From Epiperipatus broadwayi (Eukaryota > Onychophora > Udeonychophora > Euonychophora > Peripatidae), in the NCBI GenBank assembly GCA_028023455.1, contig JAQFVV010006449.1, positions 978,812 to 1,042,811 on the forward strand: 64,000 nucleotides of DNA, read 5' to 3'. Below, one piece after another: positions 37,572-48,916 of this stretch. The notes beneath the pieces are model-generated. The model made no database searches, was not told the origin of the DNA, and worked only from the letters and a program-made list of their open reading frames with translations. A program made the translations under genes and the position numbers. The number at the start of each line of letters is the position of its first letter. Within the stretch, counting starts at the first letter, position 1.

Positions 37572-38462
37572 ATAAAATATATATATAATTATTCAAAACA
37601 ATACAATAATTAATACAGTAACAATATTTTAAACAAACAAATATATACCAATTTAATAGAAGTACTTTCAACTATCTATGTAGTCATTGTCAACTAGATT
37701 CAAATTGTATTAGAAAAAAACGTTACAAATGTAAACAAAAAGTAATACGTCATACATCAATTTTCCATAATTCATTAATTTTTATATTGGCAGCCTGTCT
37801 GTTTATCAACTGCTTGCTTTCACTTTTATTAACATACTTCTTTAATTTTATGCTATATTATATTTTTCAATACATCAAAATCTTAACTTTATTAAAATCA
37901 AAATCAAAACCATAATTACATGTTACATTATGATCAAAAATACTGATGGTGATACATCATCATTTCTAACATTCTCTTGTCTTGATTTTTGCACTCGTTT
38001 ATATAACAACAAAGGAGCATTTGTTGTTATATAAACGAGTGCAAAAATCAAGACAAGAGAATGTTAGAAATGATGATGTATCACCATCAGTATTTTTTGA
38101 TCATAATGTAACATGTAATTATGGTTTTGATTTTGATTTTAATAAAGTTAAGATTTTGTGTATTGAAAGAAATAATAATAAACGCAAAATTAAAGAAGCT
38201 ATGTTAATAAAAAGTGAAAAGCAACAGTTGATAGACAGGCCGCCAATATAAAAATTAATGAATTGTGGGAAAATTGATGTATGACGTATTTACTTTTTGT
38301 TTACATTTGTAACGTTTTTTTCTAATACAATTTGAATCTAGTTGACAACGACTACATAGATAGTTGAAAGTACTTCTATTAAATTGGTATATATTTGTTT
38401 GTTTAAAATATTGTTACTATATTAATTATTGTATTGTTTTGAATAATTATATATATATATAT
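37572..38462. mobile_element. Inverted pair of Penelope-like 3' fragments
   Basis: Near-perfect inverted repeat: 37572-38013 is complementary to 38020-38462 with a six-base loop (GGAGCA, 38014-38019). The right arm encodes, on the plus strand, the end of a GIY-YIG Penelope protein, including KEHLLLYKRVQKSRQ and FDFDFNKVKILCIERNNNKR (38020-38251). The left arm carries the same on the minus strand. Copy 2 of the family at 36470-37440 shares EHLLL and the KIL-IE motif, so these are 3'-end pieces of the same or a close family in head-to-head arrangement. High arm identity implies a recent origin or gene conversion. Confidence 0.75.
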
Positions 38463-41400
38463 AAGTTTTGAATTAAAATTCATTTAATTATTTAAGTATT
38501 ATTAATATCAATAGAGGTGGCTCAGATATATGCATATATTACAGGAGTATATGTTTATAATTACAAAATAGTAAATGTAAATAATTTTATATATTTTAAA
38601 ATTATATTTTTTATACTTTGCAGTTAGTTTTTTTTTTTTAATTATATAAAAATTTAAGATGGAAGATGCAACTGTTAATTGTCCAAGGGTAATAAAATAG
38701 TGGAAATATTATATTGTTTCAGCGTTTTAAAATAATTTTTATTAAAGTTTTAATGAAAGTAAAATTAAAACTAAGCTAAAGGATTTATTTTAGTTGCAAA
38801 AATTTTTGTCAAATCTATTTCCAATCTGAAAATTGATTTGAATTTATTTTTGGACAGTTATCTAGTTAATGCATCTCCAATAACAATAGACAAAATATGT
38901 CTTTAGATTAAATATTACATTTGGATAGGAATTTAATTAAAGCATTCATAAGAAAATTAAGAAAGGTGTATAAATAGGGCTGAAAATCTATTGTATTAGA
39001 ATTTTGTCTGCTATCACTAACACACTGCACACTCATTGATATTTTAAAATGGTATTCATGTAGAGGGACCGAAGCCAGCTTCCCTCAACTTTAGACTATC
39101 TTCTTGTCATGTAGCAGTTTATTCCTTTCAATTAAAAGTGCCCATGCCATTAGAGAATCTGCCTGCCCTGAAAATCAAGGAATGCTGCATCAACACAAGA
39201 TACATCCACACAATCCTTTTGGAGGATCACAAAGTAACAAGCCCAAAAGATATTTTAACCACCTTACATGAGTTCAAACTAATTAATCTTAAAATTAATG
39301 TCTTTTTCATTTTTGTGTTTTGAATCTCTGTTAACTCAATGACCACCGCATATGTTAACCTAACTTTCTAGTTTCTGTATATCAATTCTCTACAACCTAA
39401 ACTAATCCTAACGTATATTTTTTCATCCAACTCATGCTTTTTATTATTCCTGTAATTTAGTGCAGTAATAATTTTTTATTGATGATATTTTTATATTTTT
39501 GCTTAATTTATATAAGTAAATGTCAATCAAACCCAGTTTACAAGTTTCATCTATATCCCACTGTAGAATAGAAAGGGAGAAAGAAAGTAATCAATTATTT
39601 CATTTTATTCATTTCTAAATAGCTCGGAAGGTTGAGTTTCTCTGTCTAATGAATATATGCATTAAAAATAGTTAATTGTTAATTTGTTTAAGATGTATAA
39701 ATAATTTTTAAATATGGCTGGATTCTGGTATCCATTTTGATTTTATTAATTTCTTTATTGTAATACTCATCACCAAAAGGCTGGCGACCCATTTTATTTT
39801 GTTAGCAGCACTCTTAAATGCGTGAATTTGTTTTTTATATATGTTAAATAAAATGGGATCAATTCAAGAAAGAGAAGAAATGCATGCTTTATTAATTATA
39901 ATTTTAATTACTTATTAGTGACTTTTTATATATGCGTCATTAGTTAAACATGTCATTACATATTTGTTAAACCATTTAAGGCTTTATTTTATTATTAAAT
40001 AAAATAAGTTCATGTCTTTATAGTCGAGTTGCTATTATATGTCAGAATTTATTACTAAGTTATATATGGCTTTGATCAGGTCCGTCCACACCATCGCTCT
40101 GTAGGATCCTGATCTTCCTTGTTTGCCATTTTTCTTCTTATGTATTTTATTATATTTGCTCATATCCATCCGTACCGTCACTCTGGAGGATTACAAAGCC
40201 TTCCGTCTCATTTTAGTGTTCTTGTTCAAAACAGGAGTATAAATATATGCCCTGGAACAAGTGAGCTGGTGTAGTTGAAGCTCTGCATGGATTACAATAC
40301 ATCGGAGCTATAATATTATTATCATTTCAATAACACCTTATGGATGAATTCATATTTGTATTTATTTATATTAAATAATAACTCACCAAAAATTTTGACA
40401 CTTTTTTTTTTACATGCCCGAGTGTAATTCAGTTACTTATAAGTAAACGATGCATTATTTATTTGCGATAACAACATTCTTAATCAAATCAACAAATTCA
40501 AGAGAAAAAATTAATCGTAAACAATTCCTAACTTTATTACTGTTTAGACATTTGGATTCATAATAAATTAATCGATATGGTACATCGATAACTCTTGAAT
40601 GATAAAGTTCTTTATACATTTCCAAATAAGCACATATTCTTATTAAAATAACATATCTTGGATACATATGCAAACACTATTTTCTTTCATATATTTTTTT
40701 AGTATTTTTTCTCAAAAACACATTTTAAAAATTTTATAATTTATATGTGAAATTTATTAAACATTATAGAATCAGATTTTATTCTGAGTTTTGTTGTTGT
40801 TATTTGGAACATGTAGAAAAGAAGTAGTGATTGTAATGAAAATTCCAATAATAAGCAAACTAAATACAGTTATCATCATAACCGGATATCTATTATATTA
40901 TTTGCCCATTGCTGGATTTTAATAGAACAATTTTTCACAAGACAATGTATCGCGAGAATGATTAGATGGTCTATATATTAGGTTCCCACAAATGGCCCAA
41001 TAATTGAAATACACCCCCCGCATATATACATATATACCTACCGCTAAATTACAAAGACAGATTGTCGGAATTAATATTATGAATATAGCAAGCTACCTTT
41101 TGCATTTGCTACTTACTGTAGGCCCCTTAAAAATCACTCATTAGTAAAAATAATACTTCGAAACTAATAGTATATAAATAGTCAAAATAAGAGTCATAGA
41201 TCACACATGACCCTATTCTCTTAAGCTTGTAAGTTATAAAAAAGGACGATTGTCAATTCCTCAACAAGCTTTGTGTTAAATGCTTAGCCAGAGAAAGCAT
41301 TTAAATATCTCTGTCAGGAACCCCTCCAAACCCCTGACCATGGTTTCATGCTTTGGCACTCCTCAGAGAGGTTCCAGGGTAGATTAAGACACTAGATCTA

Positions 41401-42222
41401 AAAATACCAACCCAAAGCCAGCATATAATTTATATAATTTATATAGTATATAATTTACATTATCTTACTGATTTCTGACTTATTTAGTAACACAGAATAT
41501 ATTTCAACATTAATGTATAACAGTAATTTCAATACCTTCATGACATATTAATATTACAGTGTAAAGGAAAATACAATATATTATCAATAACTTTCTAGCC
41601 TATCAAATGTTTATATTTTAGGACAGAGTATTACAAGCTGATTGTGTGCTCAAACAGAAATTCATTACTTATCAGTAGTAGTAGTAGTATTAAGACACTG
41701 AAACAATTACTGTGACAGTTGTCAACTGTAACCCAATTAAGTGATTCATTCCACAAATTAATTACACTCCCATTAAATTAACTGCCTATTAATATATGAC
41801 TATAAAAATAGTGTTATTTTTTTTGGAAAAGAACTACTGATGTTAGTGGATGCTTAATATTTTATTGACTAGAGCTTACATATAAACAGTGTCACCATTC
41901 ATCATCATAACAAATGAGCTCATTTTTAAAAGCAAAACATTGTTTCATATGTTCTTTAACTTAATAAAAAATATGCAAAACAAATTAAATTATATTTTTT
42001 ATGAGTAAAAAGTGATCTAACTGCAGAATTATATTTCAATGCATTCAGATACTTCATGGATCAAAACGTTTCTTTAAGCCTTATCAACGTTGTTGAAGAT
42101 TTTACAGTAATCAATATCATGTATCACTGTGTAATTCATGACAAATATAAACAATCAGTAATATATTTTAATGTATTATTATCTAAAACTGATATTCAAT
42201 AAAATATTAGTTAGCAAATTAC
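38463..42222. other. Intron block without recognised genes
   Basis: Short chance ORFs only. A TATA-like motif GTATAAATAGGGC at about 38968-38980 and another (AGTATAAATAT) near 40241 could be core promoters of unrecognised repeats. Two similar short stretches, ACACCATCGCTCTGTAGGAT (about 40088) and TACCGTCACTCTGGAGGAT (about 40172), look like an imperfect direct repeat. No protein family is recognised. Confidence 0.4.
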
Positions 42223-42311
42223 TTTAAGAGACAATGGGATGTCGTAAGGATCCATTGTTCACCAATGATAGCTCCTCCACAATAATAGCCTAATGTATTT
42301 CGCAATGCTAC
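42223..42311 (-). CDS. S1 serine protease, catalytic His exon
   Basis: An 89-bp exon on the minus strand. The acceptor ATGATAG ends at 42312 and the donor GTAATT starts at 42222. It encodes VALRNTLGYYCGGAIIG, then EQWILTTSHCL: the GYYCGG Cys42 motif and the TTSHC motif with catalytic His57 and Cys58, as in trypsin/chymotrypsin. It ends with two bases of a codon that the Asp exon (14535-14818) completes with its first base, giving continuous HCLLK-LNIND. The intron to that exon is 27.4 kb. The 3' splice site is odd: an (AT)n run (42318-42354) lies directly upstream instead of a pyrimidine tract. The preceding exon (signal peptide, IVGG-type activation site) was not identified. Confidence 0.9.
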
Positions 42312-42313
42312 CT

Positions 42314-42317
<4 letters not shown>

Positions 42318-42354
<37 letters not shown>
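42318..42354. repeat. (AT)n microsatellite at splice acceptor
   Basis: A 37-bp (AT)n ending seven bases before the first base of the His exon in gene sense. Confidence 0.97.
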
Positions 42355-42356
<2 letters not shown>

Positions 42357-42779
42357 CAAAAAATAATAATAATACGAAATCATCATTTAACCGTGAAAAT
42401 ATTAGAATTAACATAATGGTTAAACTAGATTAGTCAATAATAATTAAAATTACCCCAACTTCAAAAGTAAACAACTAAAGAAAATAAACTTTATAACACA
42501 ATCATTGACTTCATTGCTAAAAGCAGACTTCTCAAGTGCAAATGGCTACATCAAATGTTCTTTGATATATGCTTATGTTCTGATATGTAAAACTAGCATT
42601 ATAAATACTAAGTAAATTGTAACAGTATATTTTTAGTTTTTTTGCTCTTGAGAAAGCTGTAATACATTATATAGTTTACTGTTTTGACTGGTCCTGTTGA
42701 CTGTTGAAATTTGGGTAATTTTTATTATATATATATATATAATCTGGGTACATTCATGTATAATTTATTGACATTCATG

Positions 42780-42783
<4 letters not shown>

Positions 42784-42828
<45 letters not shown>
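42784..42828. repeat. (AT)n microsatellite
   Basis: A 45-bp uninterrupted run. A shorter one is at 42724-42741; between them TATAATTTATTGACATTCATG-type sequence is partly repeated. Confidence 0.97.
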
Positions 42829-42829
<1 letters not shown>

Positions 42830-42936
42830 TCTCTGAGGTTTCAAACTGAGTTACTCAGTTGATGACCAGTGTAATATGGTCAAAACATCACTTATATATA
42901 TATTCAATAAATTATCCATGGATATATCTGGATAAT

Positions 42937-42945
42937 ATTTCATTT
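42937..42945. repeat. Target duplication of Merlin element, left copy
   Basis: ATTTCATTT, repeated exactly at 51412-51420 immediately outside the other terminal repeat. Nine bases fits the 8-9 bp duplications known for the Merlin superfamily. Confidence 0.75.
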
Positions 42946-44255
42946 TGCTGATTTAGTATGCACTCATGGTCGTCATTTTGAATTACAAGAACTGCCCCAA
43001 AACCATGCTGACACATCCATCCGATAAATGACATAGATCAAAATAGCCATGTTCATTAAAAAAAATCCAAAAAACCCCAATTTTTATAGTTATAAGAAAA
43101 GTAATCACATGATTAAAATATTAAAGTACAAAATTCACCATTTTCATAAAAAAAAAACCAATTGCCATTTTTCTTACAAATTTTTAAAAAAAAATCCAAT
43201 CACATGATTAAAGTATTAAAACACAAAATTGCCATTTTCATAAAAAAAAAACAACCAAAAACCCAATTTTCATAGTTATAAAAAATGAAATCATGTGATT
43301 AATATATTAAAACACAAAATCGCCATATTCATGAAAAAAAAAAAAAATACTCAATTTTCATAATTATAAGAAATGAAATCACGTGATTAAAATATTAAAA
43401 CACAAAGTTCCCCATTTTCAAAGCAATCCGACCATTCATTACAAAATCACCATTTTCATAAAAAAAATGCAATTTAAGTTTGCTAGTTTATTAAACAATT
43501 TACTCATGATAATCAAAAGGATTACCTAAAATTGATAGATTTAAAATATGAATTATACTATATGCCAAAAAATTATAACTTATAAAATATGAATGTTAAA
43601 TAATAATGACGTAGCAAAGATCAATTGCTAGTTTAAATTTAAGTTTACTAGTTTTTTTCAAGCATTGGTAATAAAAAACACCCAATTTTCATAGTTATAA
43701 GAAATGAAATCATGTGATTAAAATATTAAAACACAAAATTCACCATTTTCATCGCGATCCGACAATTTTCATAATTATAAAAAATGTAATCATGTGATTA
43801 AACAAGTAAAATTCAATTTTCGCAAATATTTGAAAATAATTTTAAGCAATAATTATATTTTCATCCAATTATACATATGGAACCACATGACAAAAAGGTG
43901 GTAAACATCTTGAATGCATGTTATCTAAATCTACATCAATCTTTAAAAAAAAATCAAATTTAAGTTTATTAGTTTATTAAATCATTTATTCATGATATAT
44001 CAACCTTTAAAAAAATCAAATTTATGTTTACTAGTTTATTAAACCATTTACTCACTATAATCAAAAAGATGATTATTAAACCATTTACTTGTGATAATCA
44101 AGAGCATGAACAGTTTAAATTTAAGTTTGCTAGTCTATACAAGCATTCTTCGTAATAAAAAAAACAATTTTCATAGTTATAAAAAATGTAACCGTGTGAT
44201 TAAAAAAATAAAATGCAATTTTGCAAATATTTGAAATTAAATTTAAGCAATAATT

Positions 44256-44365
44256 GTCAAGCGTTGTTAGCCGAGAAGTCATCGCACCTGCCTTGCAAGC
44301 AAGTAATTGCTTGTAGACGGGTGTGGGGTCGCATCCTGGCCAATGCTATGATATATGAAAAAAAA
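44256..44365 (+). mobile_element. tRNA-derived SINE, 110 bp
   Basis: Flanked by an exact 11-bp duplication AAGCAATAATT (44245-44255 and 44366-44376). Near its start is an A-box-like TTAGCCGAGAAGTC, then an anticodon-arm-like CCTGC-CTTGCAA-GCAAG, a long variable region, and a B-box-like GGGGTCGCATCCTGG. It ends in a short (A)n tail. The equivalent point in the right Merlin arm (about 50619) reads straight through the target once, with no SINE. The core is clearly richer in G+C than its host. It is compact, with almost no non-tRNA body. Confidence 0.85.
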
Positions 44366-44634
44366 AAAGCAATAATTATATTTTCAGTCATAATGACAAA
44401 TGGCGTGCAAACATCTTAAATTCACATTATAAAAATGTACCTCAATCTTTAAAAAAAAATCAAATTTAAGTTTACTAGTTTATTAAACCATTTAATCATT
44501 GCAATCCAAAGGATATGCCCTTATGAAATAAAGCATATGAATTTTTAAACAGGAAAAGTGAAAAAAAAAATTAATTAAAAAATCCCTTGTTCAATTATAA
44601 CTTCTACTTAACAGAAATTCTTGCTTTGCCCCAC

Positions 44635-44647
44635 ATAGATACTGTTT
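44635..44647. repeat. Target duplication of Penelope-like element 1, left
   Basis: ATAGATACTGTTT, repeated exactly at 48559-48571 on the far side of the insertion. The other Merlin arm has the single, uninterrupted counterpart (complement of about 50318-50340). Confidence 0.85.
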
Positions 44648-44911
44648 AAAGAAATTATTAAACTCAGGTGCTTACTATACATGTATATAATTTTAATGCG
44701 CAAATACGCGCACAACAACCGAGCTTCATCAGGATTAAATAACAATATATTATAAACTCAAAATAATTATAATATCTAAAGAATAATGCCCGAGCGCTTT
44801 CAAGAGAACTTAGCTCTCATAATCATGGGCAACAAAGAATAAGCATAGCATGTTGGTATATGCTAAAATATGCTGATATATGTAAATTAGTTGAAAATAA
44901 ATGCGTCAGCT

Positions 44912-46328
44912 CTAAATGATCCATTTCTTAGAGATTTTGTAACACGCATCTTTCCTATTCATAGCCTTATCATCAATAGCAATAAAACATGCTTCTTTAA
45001 CTTTTCTCTTAATGTCATTTCTCTCCCTGCAAACTATTCTTGCATTTTTAGGTTCACATGCATGACCAGCTGATTTCTGATGTATTGCAAATATTGAGTT
45101 GCAATTTGGGTCTACTTGGGCCTTATTGTAAGAATATCTGTGCTGGGATAGTCTTGTAGAAAGAGTTGCTTTCGTTTCCCCATAGTATGATGCCATGCAG
45201 TTATTTTCTGGACATGAAATATTATATACGGCCTGAGAGGTGTTGTTGGGTGTTATAATGTCTTTGGTGTTATTAATAATTCTATTTGTATTAGGGGGTG
45301 TATGAAAGCTTAGTTGAAATTCTTTATTAAACACTGAGTAAAACTTTCTATGGGTAGTTGCAATATATGGTAACAAAATTCTATTTTTCTGCTGCTTAAT
45401 AACATTGCTGTTTAATTTACTGTAAAATTGTCTAATCTTCCTATCAATTGTGTAATGCTTGAAGCCGAAATCTAATAAATCGTTTCTATATAAGATTAAG
45501 TTTGCTCTTTTGTCCGATTCAAATCTGCAAAGTTGCTCATTCCTATGCAAGAAAGACGCTAAACCAGCTAATTTATGAATAGAAGGCGTGTTTGAAGTAG
45601 GTTGAATATTGCCTCTTTTTTCTATTGGTTTTATAATCATTGTATAATTTAGTCTTTGATCTTCTCTTTGCACATACATATCCAAGTATTTAGTTTTCCC
45701 TTCACGATCTTCCATTTCTGTGTTTAGCTTCAGCTGCGTACTGTCTTGTATGTCCTGTTTAATTTTATCTATAATTTCTTCAGTAGCAGCGATGAAAAGG
45801 TCGTCAACGTATCTTGTGTATACAATTAACTTAAGTGTTTGTTCGTATTTAGGAATAATACTTTTTTCAAAATAATTAAGTACGATACTTGAGATGATAC
45901 CGCTCATGGGTAATCCCATCGGCCATCCATCGTTCATTTGGTAACATTGATTATTGAATGTTGCCACAATGTTGTTGTTAAGCCATTTTAAGAAATCAAT
46001 TATGAAAGCTATCTTTTTTTGATCCACGTCGTTGTTCATAAGCTCTTCTTTTACTATATCAATGGACCTATTTCTATTAATTGATCCGTATAACTCAGTG
46101 ACATCAAGCACTGCAATTTTAGTTTCTGGGTTTAGAATTTTGTCCTTAATTCTGGCTACAAATTCAAATGAAGATTTGATAGTATATCTTCCAAATCCAA
46201 TACTGTCAATTAGCCAACGATTTATTAAATTAGCTGTGCTAAAATAATGTGCACCCCCAAAATCCAGCATTAAGCGTAAAGGAACATTGGGTTTGTGCAT
46301 TTTTGCATTTGCAAAAATCCGTGGTAGA
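44912..46328 (-). pseudogene. Penelope-like element 1, partial RT/GIY-YIG copy
   Basis: A fully open 462-residue frame that begins inside the reverse transcriptase at MHKPNVPLRLMLDFGG and runs to the same C-terminus as the plus-strand copy. It differs from the plus copy in amino acids at one site that I could find (STANLIN against STAKLIN). It has motif B (GWPMGLPMSG), motif C (YTRYVDDLF), and the GIY-YIG domain (AVYNISC ... SYYGET). It lacks the N-terminal 220 or so residues and so cannot be a complete protein, but there is no stop or frameshift. Near identity between arms means the two arose together or were homogenised. Confidence 0.85.
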
Positions 46329-48333
46329 AAAGAAATTTGAAAAAAAGTTGGTAGAAAAGAAATTTGAAAAAAAGTTGGCGTTTTTAGCTAATAAGCAAAA
46401 TATCCAAATTGTAGAAAAGAAGAACAATGTTTTTGTTAATCTTACAGATAAAACACCAAACAAGGAAATAATAGAGGTACTGAATAAAGGCCCTAGATTC
46501 GTTGGTAGCAATTGGAGTTTCCCGAAGTTTGAATTAATAGCTGATATTGAAGCGGGTTTGAATAACAACCCAAATAAAGATATGTACGTAACGCAGATTG
46601 CCAAGACCATACACCAGAATACACTCAAGATTAATACAAATAACTGGAATACAAAATTAGCGCACACTAAGAAATTTTTTGATACTGAACGAATAGTCTG
46701 CATGAAGGAAGATAAGGGCCAGAGATTTGTGCTTCTGAGTAGAGAAAATTTTAACTTCAAAGTTAACCAGCAAATTGAAAAACTGCAATTCAAAAGAATA
46801 GCTAGTTTCAATAATAACTTGAACAGGGACAAATTTATTGCCTCTATTCTCAAGACACATTGTAACAAAGCTATATCAAAAACGGAGTATTATAAACTAT
46901 ATCCTTCTGCCACTATTCTACCACGGATTTTTGCATTTGCAAAAATGCACAAACCCAATGTTCCTTTACGCTTAATGCTGGATTTTGGGGGTGCACATTA
47001 TTTTAGCACAGCTAAATTAATAAATCGTTGGCTGATTGACAGTATTGGATTTGGAAGATATACTATCAAATCTTCATTTGAATTTGTAGCCAGAATTAAG
47101 GACAAAATTCTAAACCCAGAAACTAAAATTGCAGTGCTTGATGTCACTGAGTTATACGGATCAATTAATAGAAATAGGTCCATTGATATAGTAAAAGAAG
47201 AGCTTATGAACAACGACGTGGATCAAAAAAAGATAGCTTTCATAATTGATTTCTTAAAATGGCTTAACAACAACATTGTGGCAACATTCAATAATCAATG
47301 TTACCAAATGAACGATGGATGGCCGATGGGATTACCCATGAGCGGTATCATCTCAAGTATCGTACTTAATTATTTTGAAAAAAGTATTATTCCTAAATAC
47401 GAACAAACACTTAAGTTAATTGTATACACAAGATACGTTGACGACCTTTTCATCGCTGCTACTGAAGAAATTATAGATAAAATTAAACAGGACATACAAG
47501 ACAGTACGCAGCTGAAGCTAAACACAGAAATGGAAGATCGTGAAGGGAAAACTAAATACTTGGATATGTATGTGCAAAGAGAAGATCAAAGACTAAATTA
47601 TACAATGATTATAAAACCAATAGAAAAAAGAGGCAATATTCAACCTACTTCAAACACGCCTTCTATTCATAAATTAGCTGGTTTAGCGTCTTTCTTGCAT
47701 AGGAATGAGCAACTTTGCAGATTTGAATCGGACAAAAGAGCAAACTTAATCTTATATAGAAACGATTTATTAGATTTCGGCTTCAAGCATTACACAATTG
47801 ATAGGAAGATTAGACAATTTTACAGTAAATTAAACAGCAATGTTATTAAGCAGCAGAAAAATAGAATTTTGTTACCATATATTGCAACTACCCATAGAAA
47901 GTTTTACTCAGTGTTTAATAAAGAATTTCAACTAAGCTTTCATACACCCCCTAATACAAATAGAATTATTAATAACACCAAAGACATTATAACACCCAAC
48001 AACACCTCTCAGGCCGTATATAATATTTCATGTCCAGAAAATAACTGCATGGCATCATACTATGGGGAAACGAAAGCAACTCTTTCTACAAGACTATCCC
48101 AGCACAGATATTCTTACAATAAGGCCCAAGTAGACCCAAATTGCAACTCAATATTTGCAATACATCAGAAATCAGCTGGTCATGCATGTGAACCTAAAAA
48201 TGCAAGAATAGTTTGCAGGGAGAGAAATGACATTAAGAGAAAAGTTAAAGAAGCATGTTTTATTGCTATTGATGATAAGGCTATGAATAGGAAAGATGCG
48301 TGTTACAAAATCTCTAAGAAATGGATCATTTAG
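46329..48333 (+). CDS. Penelope-like RT with GIY-YIG endonuclease
   Basis: An open frame of about 670 residues ending at 48333. The in-frame ATG at 46249 lies in the antisense of the left partial copy, so the first 25 or so residues read from there are chimaeric; the real start is probably lost or upstream of the breakpoint. Domains seen: a charged N-terminal part beginning with a duplicated nine-residue unit (VEKKFEKKL twice, a 27-bp DNA duplication at 46330-46383), MHKPNVPLRLMLDFGG, VLDVTELYGSINR (motif A), DGWPMGLPMSGIISS (motif B), YTRYVDDLFIAA (motif C, YVDD), and a C-terminal GIY-YIG domain (VYNISC, SYYGETKATLSTRL, then ERNDIKRKVKEACFI). These define an endonuclease-bearing Penelope-like element. 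The enzyme nicks target DNA and primes reverse transcription. No internal stop is present. Confidence 0.88.
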
Positions 48334-48558
48334 AGCTGACGCATTTATTTTCAACTAATTTACATATATCAGCATATTTTAGCATATACTAACACGCTAT
48401 GCTTATTCTTTGTTGCCCATGATTATGAGAGCTAAGTTCTCTTGAAAGCGCTCGGGCATTATTCTTTAGATATTATAATTATTTTGAGTTTATAATATAT
48501 TGTTATTTAATCCTGATGAAGCTCGGTTGTTGTGCGCGTATTTGCGCATTAAAATTAT

Positions 48559-48571
48559 ATAGATACTGTTT
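48559..48571. repeat. Target duplication of Penelope-like element 1, right
   Basis: Second copy of ATAGATACTGTTT, directly abutting the 3' end of the plus-strand copy. After it the Merlin arm resumes (GAAATTCATCTCCTAACATC). Confidence 0.85.
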
Positions 48572-48790
48572 GAAATTCATCTCCTAACATCATAATGGAT
48601 CCACTCTTGATCCCATGAAATCCACACAGGATGGAGAAATCCATAATTTGCATCGATATATCAAACTCTTGAAATCGATACAAATCTCTAGTTATTTACA
48701 TGCAATTGATTTTTACCATGAACAAATAAACACAGAAACACGTTTAAAGAAATTAAATACATTTTATTATTGCTCATGTTAAAATAATGC
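48572..48790 (+). repeat. Merlin left terminal inverted repeat, inner part
   Basis: Complementary to about 50112-50330, including AATTTGCATCGATA, ACTCTTGAAATCGATACAAA and TCTCTAGTTATTTA. This proves that the arm was split by the Penelope-like insertion. Confidence 0.85.
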
Positions 48791-48916
48791 TTGGAGACCA
48801 TGTCAGAATACCTACGCTAAAAAATAAAAAGAATAGTAACATAAATAAATAAAAATTTGTTGATTATTTCAAATGTAAAAGTTATTTACTTTTAAATAAG
48901 ATAAACACTAACCTTT

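Larger units (their letters stand above)
42946..44647 (+). repeat. Merlin left terminal inverted repeat, outer part
   Basis: Complementary to the right arm (50112-51411); it continues after the Penelope-like insertion at 48572-48790. It contains repeated sub-terminal modules: ATCA(C/T)GTGATTAAAATATTAA followed by AACACAAAAT-CACCATTTTCAT, and AAGTTTACTAGTTTATTAAA with CCATTTACTCATGATAATCA. It is longer than the right arm because some modules are present in extra copies (43620-44520). Confidence 0.85.
44648..48571. mobile_element. Penelope-like element 1, inverted double copy
   Basis: A 3.9 kb insertion in the Merlin left arm. It has a minus-strand partial copy (44684-46328) and a plus-strand longer copy (46329-48560) that are complementary over about 1.64 kb (44684-46328 against 46917-48560), with 588 bp unique to the plus copy between them. 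The outer ends share AATTTTAATGCGCAAATACG and its complement. At the inner joint the quasi-palindrome TTTTTGCATTTGCAAAAA provides microhomology. Another 36 bp (44648-44683) lies between the left target duplication and the left arm. Inverted partial copies are a known habit of Penelope-like elements. Confidence 0.9.

Noticed and set aside
39138-39323. 61-residue ORF downstream of a TATA-like motif at 38968
   Set aside because: The distance and the intervening ATGs do not support a transcript, and the protein is not recognised.
44256-44365. Functional tRNA gene
   Set aside because: The arms do not pair well, there is an A-tail and a target duplication, so it is a SINE or retroposed copy.
46249-46328. 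ATG at 46249 as the true start of the Penelope-like protein
   Set aside because: These codons are the antisense of the partial left copy, so they belong to the inversion joint and not to the original protein.
46239-46868. 209-residue minus-strand ORF opposite the Penelope-like gene
   Set aside because: Antisense shadow of the plus-strand Penelope N-terminal region with hydrophobic low-complexity composition.
48513-48519. CTGATGA at the Penelope-like 3' end as a hammerhead ribozyme core
   Set aside because: Penelope-like elements are known to carry hammerheads, but here no GAAA box follows at the right distance and I could not draw three stems. A structure-aware motif search would be decisive.
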